Assembly (NCBI GenBank): GCA_011390205.1
Contig: JAABSX010000045.1
Coordinates: 1 to 33,108 of the forward strand
Length of the DNA: 33,108 bases
DNA from: Microscillaceae bacterium
GTDB taxonomy: Bacteria > Bacteroidota > Bacteroidia > Cytophagales > Microscillaceae
Direction: 5' to 3'
A program made the translations under genes and the position numbers. Below, one piece after another: positions 18,742 through 26,840 of the stretch. The notes under the pieces were generated by a model that was given only the letters and a program-made list of their open reading frames with translations, had not been told where the DNA came from and searched no databases. How positions within the stretch are numbered: the first letter of the stretch is position 1; each line of letters starts with the position of its first letter.

Positions 18742-18769
18742 AAAAAAGCCCTAGTCAGGGCTTTTTTTT
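18742..18769 (+). terminator. Terminator of tig
   Basis: AAAAAAGCCCT (18742-18752), loop AGTC, then AGGGCTTTTTT and further T's to 18769. A perfect stem with an ideal T-tract. Confidence 0.93.
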
Positions 18770-18910
18770 ATGCCTATACACTTCTACTTTAAGAACTTTC
18801 TGGCATCAAAAAGAGTTTTCAACTCTGATTATCTGCAATAAAAAATTAAAATCTCTTGAAATTTTAATTTTTGACCTATATTTACTCAAAATACTAAATA
18901 CCCAAGTATC

Positions 18911-19642
18911 ATGAAAAAAGAAAACTTTTTCAATAAATATGCACTCACCAGCCAATACGATGCCGCCGAAGTACGTGCGACACAAAGCTCAGAGTTTCGC
19001 AAATTTGCCAAATCACTGCCCAACATGAGTGGCTCTGTGGTGGATCAATACTTAGATCAGGTAACTAACCTGACACCCTACATCATAGAAGAACGCCCCA
19101 TGAATGTGGCTCAAATGGATGTATTCTCTAGACTTATGATGGACAGAATCATCTTCTTAGGGCAAGGAATCAATGACCAAGTCTCTAACATCGTAGTGGC
19201 TCAGTTATTATTTTTAGAATCTTTAGATGCCAAAAAAGATGTATTACTTTACCTCAATAGCCCTGGAGGCTCAGTATATGCTGGAATGGGTATCTATGAC
19301 ACCATGCAATACATCAAACCCGATGTAGTTACTATCTGCACTGGATTGGCGGCTTCTATGGGAGCTATCTTGCTCACAGGCGGAAGCAAGCATAAACGTT
19401 CTGCATTAAAGCACTCACGCATTATGATTCACCAGCCCATGGGCGGTGCTGGAGGGCAAGCCTCTGATATTGAGATTACGACGCAGCAAATCTTATCACT
19501 ACGCAATGAACTATATGAGGTGCTTGCGCATCACAGTGGCAAAACCGTAGATCAAATCGCTGCTGACTCTGACAGAGATTACTGGATGACTGCCGTAGAA
19601 GCCAAAGAATATGGCATCATAGATGAAGTATTGGGGAGATAA
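18911..19642 (+). CDS. clpP: ATP-dependent Clp protease, proteolytic subunit
   Basis: 243 residues, longer than usual through an N-terminal extension of about 45 residues that may be processed. The catalytic triad is complete: Ser149 (GLAASMGA), His174 (MIHQPMGG) and Asp223 (DRDYWMTA). The handle and oxyanion block NSPGGSVYAGMGIYD is at 116-130. It forms the tetradecameric chamber that works with ClpX and probably ClpA/ClpC. The upstream sequence TATATTTA near 18877 resembles a -7 box with one mismatch. A terminator follows directly, so clpX is not on the same transcript by default. Confidence 0.97.
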   Translation: MKKENFFNKYALTSQYDAAEVRATQSSEFRKFAKSLPNMSGSVVDQYLDQVTNLTPYIIEERPMNVAQMDVFSRLMMDRIIFLGQGINDQVSNIVVAQLLFLESLDAKKDVLLYLNSPGGSVYAGMGIYDTMQYIKPDVVTICTGLAASMGAILLTGGSKHKRSALKHSRIMIHQPMGGAGGQASDIEITTQQILSLRNELYEVLAHHSGKTVDQIAADSDRDYWMTAVEAKEYGIIDEVLGR

Positions 19643-19736
19643 GTAAATATGTTATTTTTTTTATAATATTACATAAAAACAATACAAACTGCATATACCT
19701 AAACACCTCAATCAATGACTTCCTGAAATTTTCATG

Positions 19737-19778
19737 AAAACTCCATATCAAGTCAAAACTTTGTATGGAGTTTTTTTT
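19737..19778 (+). terminator. Terminator of clpP
   Basis: AAAACTCCATA (19737-19747) pairs with 19764-19774 across a 16-base loop, and T's run on to 19778. Confidence 0.85.
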
Positions 19779-19854
19779 AATAAAACTGATGGCCTGTCTA
19801 ATTTTTATCTCTTGTCTTTTTTATCCATCATCATTCACCTAAAAACACCTATCA

Positions 19855-20922
19855 ATGCACCTATTTAAAAAATTTGAAAATGCTTGCCAAACATTTTGGA
19901 ACTGGTTTCAACAAAATGAAAAAAAATTCGCCAAAGTCATCAGAGAAAATGGCAATATCGAAGAAGATTTTTTTCGCGAACTAGAAATTCAACTAAACCA
20001 AATCAAAGAAGAATTTCTCTACCTCACTGGTATCGTAGATAACAAAATAGAGTTGGTCTTTACCGTAGATGGTGATGTGAAAAATATCTTTTTTATAGAA
20101 GAGTTCGTCAAAACAGCACCACACATAGAAGGTTGGATATTTACGGCACTTAAGCCTCCCCTTGACATTACTGACATAAGTATTGAAATGGAAGGCTATG
20201 AATTTCGTGCTGATAATATCTACTTTTGTGCCAATCAATACGAAGATTTCCCTGATGAAATTGATATATCTGTCATTCATGATGATTTGACCCAAGAAAA
20301 CAAGCGCATCATCAGCCACGGAATCTATCTTTTTTTAGACAACTATCTCGGTGAGTTAAATTTTGCAACAGATATTGATTCAATGAGGTTCATTACAAAA
20401 ACAGAAGCAAAGCAAGAGCTTATTCCGATTACAAAACTAAGAGATTACCTCGTCTGGAGGCAAAAAGAATTTGTAGAAAAATACGAAGAAGTCTGGGGCA
20501 ATAGAGAATACAATACTTTTACCATATTAAGTGCAGAACTAGAAAATGGCCATGTGATTCTTGCAAATATCAATACAGATTTGCTCCAGTGGGATGGCAA
20601 GCCCTCGCACCCCTGGATACTGAAGGTAAGCCTAAGCTATGAAAGCCAAGACAATATAGGAATGCCTACAGACAAAGACTCCAAACAGCTAGGAGAAATA
20701 GAAGATTATCTTCTGGCAAACCTCGGAGATTTTGAGGGCTACCTCAATATTGGCAGACAAACGGCAGAAAATATTAGAGAAATTTATTTTGCTTGCAAAG
20801 ATTTTAGAAGACCTTCACAAGTAATCTATGAATTACAGCTCAAATATGCCAAAAAACTAGAGATTGATTATACCATCTATAAAGACAAATACTGGCAATC
20901 TTTAAACCATTATATGTCTTAA
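19855..20922 (+). CDS. DUF695-domain protein of unknown function
   Basis: 355 residues, no signal peptide or membrane segment, so cytoplasmic. Its C-terminal half resembles the DUF695 family: YNTFTILSAELENGHVILAN, then a Trp-rich block (SHPWILKVSLSY), GMPT, LGEIEDYL and EIYFACKDF. The N-terminal half starts with FWNWFQQNEKKF and contains FTVDGDVKNIFF and a GWIFTALKP block; I do not recognise it as a separate family. No catalytic motif is evident. The gene lies between clpP and clpX on the same strand but is cut off from clpP by a terminator and separated by 314 bp from clpX, so a link to the protease is only suggested by position. Confidence 0.75.
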   Translation: MHLFKKFENACQTFWNWFQQNEKKFAKVIRENGNIEEDFFRELEIQLNQIKEEFLYLTGIVDNKIELVFTVDGDVKNIFFIEEFVKTAPHIEGWIFTALKPPLDITDISIEMEGYEFRADNIYFCANQYEDFPDEIDISVIHDDLTQENKRIISHGIYLFLDNYLGELNFATDIDSMRFITKTEAKQELIPITKLRDYLVWRQKEFVEKYEEVWGNREYNTFTILSAELENGHVILANINTDLLQWDGKPSHPWILKVSLSYESQDNIGMPTDKDSKQLGEIEDYLLANLGDFEGYLNIGRQTAENIREIYFACKDFRRPSQVIYELQLKYAKKLEIDYTIYKDKYWQSLNHYMS

Positions 20923-21236
20923 ATAACTATAAAACCATACTACTATACAAAATAAAAAACCATATAGAATCATAGGACAAATAAAGCGATTTTTGTGGCA
21001 GTTTAGGAGTAACTTGTATATAAATCAGACAAATTATAAATCTTGTTCATCCTGAAATCCTGTCTGACAAGTCTTTTGTATAGTAGTATGCTATAAAACA
21101 TTAGATGAGTGTGATTTTAGATAGATTTAATCACGTTAAAATTACTGAAAACCAATATTTTGCACTATACTTGTACAGCATGTGGGGCGGCGAAGCCTCC
21201 ATCAACTTGTAAACATTAGATCATTACCAAACCCTT
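20923..21236. other. Intergenic stretch before clpX
   Basis: No gene found. It holds a wide-spaced inverted repeat TCAGACA/TGTCTGA around 21027-21065 and a TATACTTG at about 21167, one base off a -7 box, that could serve clpX. A GC-rich spot (GGGGCGGCGAAGCCTCC, about 21184-21200) can fold into a small hairpin 40 bp before the clpX start; its role is unknown. Confidence 0.4.
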
Positions 21237-22463
21237 ATGGCACAACTTACCTGCTCTTTTTGTGGCAAGAAAAAAAACGAAGTCCTAATTATGGTCTCAG
21301 GGCTTAGTGGGCATATCTGTGATGAATGTGTATTTCAGGCACACGAAATAGTCTTAGAAGAGATGAAGCCAAAATCTGAGGGCATACCTCCTAAGTTTAA
21401 CCTCATCAAGCCCAAAGAAATGAAAGCCCATCTTGACCAATATGTCATAGGCCAAGATGAAGCCAAAAAAGTACTCTCTGTAGCAGTCTATAACCACTAT
21501 AAAAGACTTATGCAGCCCGAAAAGGATGACGATGAAATCCTCATAGAAAAGTCAAATATTATCATGGTAGGTGAGACTGGCACAGGCAAAACCTACCTTG
21601 CCAAGATGCTTGCCAAGATACTACAAGTGCCATTTTGTATTACAGATGCGACCGTGCTGACCGAAGCAGGCTACGTAGGTGAAGATGTGGAAAATGTGCT
21701 TACGCACCTGCTCCAATCCGCAGATTATGATGTAGAAGCCACAGAAAGAGGCATTATTTATATAGATGAGATAGACAAAATCGCAAGAAAATCTGCCAAC
21801 CCCTCTATCACACGGGATGTGAGTGGAGAGGGAGTGCAGCAGGCACTTCTCAAAATGTTGGAGGGCTCTGTGGTCAATGTGCCTCCACACGGAGGTAGAA
21901 AACACCCAGAGCAAAAAATGATTCCTATCAATACCAGTAACATTCTGTTTATCTGTGGAGGAGCCTTTGATGGCATCAAAAGAATGATTCAGAGCCGTGT
22001 AAAACAAAGAGCCTTAGGATTCAATACAGAAGAGGAAGCTCCAGACATCAGCCCAGAGAATTTACTACAGTATGCCACATCCCAAGATTTAAAACAATTT
22101 GGATTGATCCCTGAGCTGGTAGGCCGTTTGCCTATCCTGACTCACTTACAACCTCTTGACCACAAAAGTATCAGAAGTATTTTGACAGATCCTAAAAATG
22201 CACTTGTCAAACAATACCAAAAATTATTTGCCTTAGAAGGAATACAACTAAAATTTAGTGTGGATGCTCTAGACTACATTGCTGAGAAAGCACTACAATC
22301 TAGGCTAGGGGCGAGAGGCTTACGCTCTATCTGTGAAGCCATTCTGACGGATGCTATGTTCGAGTATCCTTCACAAAAAGAAATCAAACACCTCACTATT
22401 ACGCTGGAATATGCACACGAAAAATACGAAGGCTCTATTCTTAGCCATTTAAAAGTAGCTTAA
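21237..22463 (+). CDS. clpX: ATP-dependent Clp protease, ATP-binding subunit ClpX
   Basis: 408 residues with all landmarks of ClpX. The N-terminal zinc domain has Cys6, Cys9, Cys28 and Cys31. Walker A is GETGTGKT (112-119), pore loop GYVGED (145-150), Walker B IIYIDEID (173-180). The segment [11 protein letters not shown] carries the LGF loop that docks in the ClpP pocket. [14 protein letters not shown] is the C-terminal sensor-2 block. It unfolds substrates and feeds them to ClpP. Strong terminator downstream, shared with the convergent sigma-factor unit. Confidence 0.97.
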   Translation: MAQLTCSFCGKKKNEVLIMVSGLSGHICDECVFQAHEIVLEEMKPKSEGIPPKFNLIKPKEMKAHLDQYVIGQDEAKKVLSVAVYNHYKRLMQPEKDDDEILIEKSNIIMVGETGTGKTYLAKMLAKILQVPFCITDATVLTEAGYVGEDVENVLTHLLQSADYDVEATERGIIYIDEIDKIARKSANPSITRDVSGEGVQQALLKMLEGSVVNVPPHGGRKHPEQKMIPINTSNILFICGGAFDGIKRMIQSRVKQRALGFNTEEEAPDISPENLLQYATSQDLKQFGLIPELVGRLPILTHLQPLDHKSIRSILTDPKNALVKQYQKLFALEGIQLKFSVDALDYIAEKALQSRLGARGLRSICEAILTDAMFEYPSQKEIKHLTITLEYAHEKYEGSILSHLKVA

Positions 22464-22496
22464 TATCTCAACTTTGGCATCGCATTACAAAAAAAC

Positions 22497-22540
22497 AAGC
22501 TCACTTTTATCTTAAAAAATAAAAGTGAGCTTATTTTTTT
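22497..22540. terminator. Bidirectional terminator between clpX and the sigma-factor operon
   Basis: A perfect 14-bp stem (AAGCTCACTTTTAT 22497-22510 with 22519-22532) around an 8-base loop. A T-run follows at 22534-22540. The stop codon of the minus-strand gene lies at the edge of the stem (22531-22533). Confidence 0.88.
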
Positions 22541-22767
22541 GACTTTGTATTGGCCTCTCTTGAGTATCGAATGATGTTATCGATTACTCTGTCAGGAGGA
22601 CTAGAAGTATTGCCTTGAAGCCCTTCTAAGGCAGCTTTGAGTGTTTGATATTCGGCATTAAATTTGGTATCAGTTGCTATTAAGACCTCAATTACCTTGT
22701 TTTCTTCTAAGGAAGTTTCTTGATAAATGTACCTGATTAAATCATTTTTAGAAAATACTTTGGTCAT
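22531..22767 (-). CDS. Small protein encoded with the ECF sigma factor, possible anti-sigma
   Basis: 78 residues, soluble, no transmembrane helix and no His-x3-Cys-x2-Cys zinc motif. It begins MTKVFSKNDLIRYIYQETSL, predicted helical, with an acidic middle (EENKVIEVLIATDTKF) and a basic end. Its start lies inside the sigma gene (20-bp overlap), so the two are translationally coupled. Genes in this position usually encode the anti-sigma factor, and the pattern 'LIRYIYxET' with a following run of Glu-rich residues is like the N-terminal part of such proteins, but the membrane and sensor part is absent. The function is therefore an inference from position and size. Confidence 0.8.
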   Translation of the reverse strand: MTKVFSKNDLIRYIYQETSLEENKVIEVLIATDTKFNAEYQTLKAALEGLQGNTSSPPDRVIDNIIRYSREANTKSKK

Positions 22768-23380
22768 ACGTTACATTATATTTTTGCATTTGCTTACGCA
22801 GGTTAATAAGTGCGTATCGCATTCGCCCTAATGCAGTATTGACACTGACCTGAGTGGCATCGGCAATTTCTTGGAAACTCATCTCGGCATAGTGCCTCAT
22901 AATGAGTACCTCACGTTGCTTCTCAGGAAGCTTCTCTACCATAAGGCGTAGTTTACGATAAGTCTCTTTTCTAATCTGTGCAGACTCTACGGAGTCTTCT
23001 GAGAAACTTAACGTGTTAAAGACGTGAGAGTTGTCATCCATGATTGTAGTAGGGTAGCGTCGCTCTTTTCGGAAGTAATCAATGGCCAAGTTATGAGCTA
23101 TTCTGCTAATCCAAGGCAAAAACTTACCTTGCTCATTGTACTTGCCTGACTTGATAGTTCTGACGGCTTTGATAAAAGTATCCTGAAGTAAATCTTCTGC
23201 GATACTGGTTTCTTTCACAATCAAAAGAATTGTTGTAAACACTTTATCTTTGTGGCGGTTCACTAGCTCTTCAAAAGCTTTTTCATCGCCTTGAATATAA
23301 AGTGTGATTAATTCGCTGTCATTGATGCGTTCTTCTCTCACTTTTTTTGTACTTTTATGGAACGTAGGGTTTTGTAACAT
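22748..23380 (-). CDS. ECF-family RNA polymerase sigma factor
   Basis: 210 residues. Sigma-2 spans about 24-108 (LIVKETSIAEDLLQDTFIKA, then KFLPWISRIAHNLAIDYFRKE), and sigma-4 about 140-197 (LPEKQREVLIMRHYAEMSF, QEIADATQVSVNTALGRMRY). It is a SigW/RpoE-like extracytoplasmic-function sigma factor. An N-terminal extension of about 20 residues precedes sigma-2. It overlaps the 78-residue gene downstream. Its upstream region is shared with mtgA and carries four TTTGTCAG boxes, so control of cell-wall synthesis is a reasonable hypothesis, not shown. Confidence 0.94.
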   Translation of the reverse strand: MLQNPTFHKSTKKVREERINDSELITLYIQGDEKAFEELVNRHKDKVFTTILLIVKETSIAEDLLQDTFIKAVRTIKSGKYNEQGKFLPWISRIAHNLAIDYFRKERRYPTTIMDDNSHVFNTLSFSEDSVESAQIRKETYRKLRLMVEKLPEKQREVLIMRHYAEMSFQEIADATQVSVNTALGRMRYALINLRKQMQKYNVTYDQSIF

Positions 23381-23422
23381 ATTGTTTTGGGTCTTAATTT
23401 TACTCTATTATAGTAGCTTTTT

Positions 23423-23492
23423 CTGACAAAAGTTGTGGCTTATTTGTCAGTTTGGGGATTTGCTTTGTCAGTTTGGGGATTTGCTTTGTCAG
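23423..23492. promoter_or_regulatory. Four TTTGTCAG boxes at two-turn spacing between the sigma factor and mtgA
   Basis: TTTGTCAG occurs at 23443, 23464 and 23485 as the start of a 21-bp tandem unit (two full copies plus 8 bases), and once inverted (CTGACAAA) at 23423-23430. Centres are 20, 21 and 21 bp apart, about two helical turns, so a protein would meet them on one face. The region is the divergent control region of the sigma-factor operon and mtgA. It may be an operator or simply a replication-slippage duplication. Confidence 0.6.
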
Positions 23493-23593
23493 AGAGAAAC
23501 AAAAAATTTGTAAAATGGGTAAATTCACTTGTAAATATCGTAACAGTATATAACTTGCTTTCGCTTCATCAATTATATAATTTTATCAAAAAT

Positions 23594-24316
23594 ATGTCTC
23601 AGACTGCCTCTATTACACGCCCCCTTTGGAAGAGAATCTTACAGTTTTTGCTGCGTAGTTTTTTATGGATTTTTGGATTTCTAATATTCTGGATTGTCCT
23701 CTTAAAATGGATGCCCATTTTATTTACACCCACTATGCTTTTAGACAGCCTATCAGCCTGGGCTACAGGCAAAGACGCACGCATCTACTACGAGTGGAAA
23801 AGCTATGAGGCTATCTCCGACCATGTGAAAGTAGCCGTAGTCGCCTCCGAAGACCAGCGCTTCCCCACACACGGAGGGCTTGACTTTGCAGCCATCAAAC
23901 AAGCTATGGAAGAAAATAAGCTTAGAAGTAAAAAAAGAGGTGCAAGCACCATCAGCCAGCAAGTAGCCAAAAATGTATTCTTGTGGCAAGGCGGAGGATA
24001 TGTCAGAAAAGCCCTCGAGGTGCCCATTACTTATCTAATAGAATTTATCTGGGGTAAAAAAAGAATTTTAGAAGTCTATCTAAACATTGCCGAAATGGGC
24101 CCTCAGACTTATGGCGTGCAAGCCGCCTCTAAACGGTTTTATCAAAAAAATGCCCAGCAGCTCACCGCCCTAGAGGCCGCACGCATTGCCGCAGTATTGC
24201 CTAATCCAAAGGTATATCTCATCCAAAATCCATCTCCTACCGTGATTTACAGGCAAAACCACACACTCTACCAAATGCAACTCTTGGGAGGCATCTCTTA
24301 CCTCAAAGATTTATAG
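23594..24316 (+). CDS. mtgA: Monofunctional peptidoglycan glycosyltransferase (GT51)
   Basis: 240 residues from the ATG at 23594. A longer frame exists from 23435, but its first part is encoded by the 21-bp tandem repeat and has no family resemblance. One N-terminal transmembrane helix (about 20-39) anchors the enzyme, followed by the GT51 motifs: ASEDQRFPTHGG with catalytic Glu86, RGASTISQQVAKN (115-127), and RILEVYLNIAEMG with Glu160. It polymerises lipid II into glycan strands at the outer face of the inner membrane; no transpeptidase domain is present, so it is MtgA rather than a class A PBP. Divergent from the ECF sigma factor. Confidence 0.95.
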   Translation: MSQTASITRPLWKRILQFLLRSFLWIFGFLIFWIVLLKWMPILFTPTMLLDSLSAWATGKDARIYYEWKSYEAISDHVKVAVVASEDQRFPTHGGLDFAAIKQAMEENKLRSKKRGASTISQQVAKNVFLWQGGGYVRKALEVPITYLIEFIWGKKRILEVYLNIAEMGPQTYGVQAASKRFYQKNAQQLTALEAARIAAVLPNPKVYLIQNPSPTVIYRQNHTLYQMQLLGGISYLKDL

Positions 24317-24471
24317 AAATGCCTTCATTCACCATAAATCTCTCTGGTCTGGGAAAGTTAAAATTATTTAAAACCCAAAGAAAAAATACAACTTATCAAG
24401 GATTATTAAGATTTTTTTAGAATTTTGGTTTGATTACTCAAAAATATCAGAAGTCAAAACCAAAATATATC

Positions 24472-26199
24472 ATGACAAACACAGTGATACACTGGCAGCA
24501 GTACGCATGGATAAGCAAAATTACTTTATTCTTTATAGGACTGAATAGTTGGTTTTTAATAAGCTGCTCTAACCAGATGCAGCCTGATGGAGGGCCCAAA
24601 GATAGCTTACGCCCTTTCGTCAAGAATAGTATCCCGAAAAACCAAAGTACACAATTTAAAGGGCAAAAAGTAATCATAGAGTTTAATGAATGGGTCAGAG
24701 AAAAAAATATCAGGCAAGAACTCCTCATCACACCTCCCAACACTAAATACACCCACAAAATCATCAAAAACAGGGTAGAAATCATATTTGAAGAACCCCT
24801 CAATGAAAATACCACTTACAGTCTTAATTTTAGAGAAGCCATAGAAGATATTACCGAGGGCAATAAAGCCCTCATAGACACCCTCAGCCGAATCCCCCTC
24901 AAAATAGCCTTTAGCACAGGAGAAGTCATTGACTCTATGAAAATAGCAGGGGAGGTAAAAAACCGACTAAGCAACAAACTACTCGAAAAAGCAACCATCG
25001 CGCTCTACCGCACAGATGATACACTCCAGATTGATGAAGATGCCCCCTACTACTACACCATCACTGACAAAGAAGGCAAATTTAGACTAGAAAATATCAA
25101 AGCAGGAGAATATAAAGTGTATGCCTTCTTAGATAAAAATGGCAATAATAAATATGATGAATCAGAAGCCATTGACTTCTACGCACAAGCCACAAGGCTC
25201 AGTGCAGACAGCGCCGACCTAAGAGGCTTGGTTTTTAAAATAGCTCCCGAAGACCATACAGCACCCAAAATAGAATCGAAAAGTAACTCAGATACTGGCT
25301 ATGAAGTACTTTTTGATGAAGGACTACAGCAGCTAGATATAAAACTCATCAACGATACCGAACTCACAAAACTGTACTACCAGCTCAAAAACAAAGGCAA
25401 AACCATTGAATTCTATAATCCGCAAAGCTTCTATGATAGTATCCGTGTAGAACTCAAAACAAAAGACTCAGTAAATAACCTTTCTCAGCACGAGATTAGC
25501 TTTGCTTTTAAAAAACCCGAAGAAGAACGCCGAAACCGAAACCGCAAAGACAAAGGTATATCCTCCTCTGCACTTGGTTTTGACATCAAATCTGCAGGAG
25601 GAACAGGCTTCGAGAAAGATTTTGAACTCAGTATAGAGTTTGAAAAACCCGTCAAACAAAGTTATTTTGAAAAACTGACCTACATCCCCGATGATGACAG
25701 CAGCCGCATCAGCATCTTATTGACACGAGACAGCACAAGGTTTTATGAATGGAACAATACCCAAACTGAGTTAAAAATCAAGTATCCCCGATTCCCATTC
25801 AATAAAAAAATACGAATCTTGGCAGATACGGCCGCTTTCATTTCTATCTTAGATGACTCTAGCAAGGCGTTTAGTAAGGTGATTGAGCGAAAAGATATTG
25901 GGGATTTTAGCAGTATTTATGGGCAAATCAGTACACAAGAGGCAAACTATATCCTACAATTACTTGACGAGAAAGGCAGCATCTTATCTCAAAGAATAAA
26001 TCCAATAAAATATGATTTTAACTACCTCCGCCCTGGCACTTATCAGCTCAGAATCATCATAGATACTAACCAAAATGGCAAATGGGATGCCTCCGACTGG
26101 CTCAATAATGTGCCAGCAGAAGAGATTATTTTTCCTAGCATTCCCAATGAAGGCAAGCTCAGAGAACGCTGGGATATAGAGGCTTTGATTGAATTTTGA
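24472..26199 (+). CDS. SbsA Ig-like (Big_5) lipoprotein
   Basis: 575 residues from the ATG at 24472; a TTG frame start at 24430 is less likely. The signal peptide ends in the lipobox LISC, with the lipidated Cys at residue 32, followed by SNQMQPDGGPKDS, a pattern common at the start of Bacteroidota Ig-like lipoproteins. Then comes an SbsA Ig-like domain (FNEWVREKNI ... PLNENTTYSLNF) and beta-rich regions with Ca-loop-like motifs DKNGNNKYDESE and DTNQNGKWDASD. An Arg/Lys-rich spot (RRNRNRKDKG) sits in the middle. Predicted outer-membrane lipoprotein, facing the periplasm or the surface. Function unknown. It follows mtgA by 155 bp and ends about 25 bp before the DnaA-box cluster. Confidence 0.88.
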   Translation: MTNTVIHWQQYAWISKITLFFIGLNSWFLISCSNQMQPDGGPKDSLRPFVKNSIPKNQSTQFKGQKVIIEFNEWVREKNIRQELLITPPNTKYTHKIIKNRVEIIFEEPLNENTTYSLNFREAIEDITEGNKALIDTLSRIPLKIAFSTGEVIDSMKIAGEVKNRLSNKLLEKATIALYRTDDTLQIDEDAPYYYTITDKEGKFRLENIKAGEYKVYAFLDKNGNNKYDESEAIDFYAQATRLSADSADLRGLVFKIAPEDHTAPKIESKSNSDTGYEVLFDEGLQQLDIKLINDTELTKLYYQLKNKGKTIEFYNPQSFYDSIRVELKTKDSVNNLSQHEISFAFKKPEEERRNRNRKDKGISSSALGFDIKSAGGTGFEKDFELSIEFEKPVKQSYFEKLTYIPDDDSSRISILLTRDSTRFYEWNNTQTELKIKYPRFPFNKKIRILADTAAFISILDDSSKAFSKVIERKDIGDFSSIYGQISTQEANYILQLLDEKGSILSQRINPIKYDFNYLRPGTYQLRIIIDTNQNGKWDASDWLNNVPAEEIIFPSIPNEGKLRERWDIEALIEF

Positions 26200-26224
26200 A
26201 AAAAAACTCAAAACTTTACTAAGA

Positions 26225-26735
26225 AAAAATGTGGATAACTTTGTGGATAAACTTACATCTTTTCCACATTAACACAAAAACACCTGTGGATAAAATCACT
26301 TTGGCATAGCAGCCCAAAAAAATCGATATCCACATTTCATCAAAAATCTGTGGATAAACCCCCTCTTTTTTGTGGATAAACCCCCAAGTTATCCACTTCG
26401 AGGGTGGATAACTTGGGGATAATTATATAGAGCTTTTTGAGACTGTGTATAATCCACAAGTTATGCACTAGTTATACACCTTGTTATCCACCATAAACGT
26501 TGACTTATCCACGCTTATATATTGAGCAATCTTTGAATAATGACTGTGGATAAATATGTGGATATGTTTGTAACTGCTTATTTAACAGAAACTTAATATG
26601 TTAATAATGATTAGCAAAATATGCTCTTCAATACATATACTTGGTATTTCCAAAGTTATCCACGCCATGATGACAATGACCATTTATATATATAAAATAT
26701 AGTCTTTAATGATTAGAAGGCTTTAAAAAAATGCT
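26225..26735. other. oriC: Probable chromosomal replication origin (oriC)
   Basis: Six perfect DnaA boxes (TTATCCACA or its complement) at 26230, 26242, 26285, 26349, 26371 and 26545. A further ten sites differ by one base (26260, 26326, 26389, 26403, 26444, 26450, 26484, 26505, 26557, 26656). All sixteen lie within about 435 bp in a gap without genes. The left half is mostly in the TGTGGATAA orientation, the middle right mostly in the other. AT-rich DNA follows (about 26577-26650 and TTTATATATATAAAATATAG near 26684-26703), a candidate unwinding element. In Bacteroidota oriC is commonly not next to dnaA, so the lack of dnaA or dnaN here is no objection. A plasmid-like or DnaA-titrating site is the main alternative. 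Confidence 0.9.
26382..26418. repeat. 15-bp inverted repeat holding two DnaA boxes
   Basis: CCCCAAGTTATCCAC (26382-26396) and its exact complement (26404-26418), separated by 7 bases, in the middle of the cluster. Each arm carries an 8-of-9 DnaA box, so the two boxes face each other across the symmetry axis. It could form a cruciform or a DnaA dimer site. Confidence 0.85.
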
Positions 26736-26780
26736 TTGCTTGCTTTTTTCGTTTATCTCTCAGAATGGATTTTTGGGAGA

Positions 26781-26812
26781 TTTGAAAAGCCCATTTATTT
26801 TATCTAATTTAG
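26781..26812 (+). promoter_or_regulatory. Candidate promoter of the TPR gene
   Basis: TTTG at 26781-26784, a 20-bp spacer and TAATTTAG at 26805-26812 (one mismatch to TAnnTTTG), 28 bp before the ATG. It lies at the edge of the proposed origin. Confidence 0.5.
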
Positions 26813-26840
26813 AGGTCTAAGATTTAAAAATTATCCGCCC

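Noticed and set aside
23435-23593. N-terminal extension of mtgA containing a repeated SVWGFAL peptide
   Set aside because: It is the translation of the 21-bp tandem repeat in the promoter region; GT51 homology and the membrane anchor begin at the ATG at 23594.
26225-26735. CRISPR array or plasmid iterons as explanation for the repeated TTATCCAC motif
   Set aside because: The repeats are 9 bp, in both orientations and unevenly spaced, without unique spacers; no rep or par gene adjoins.
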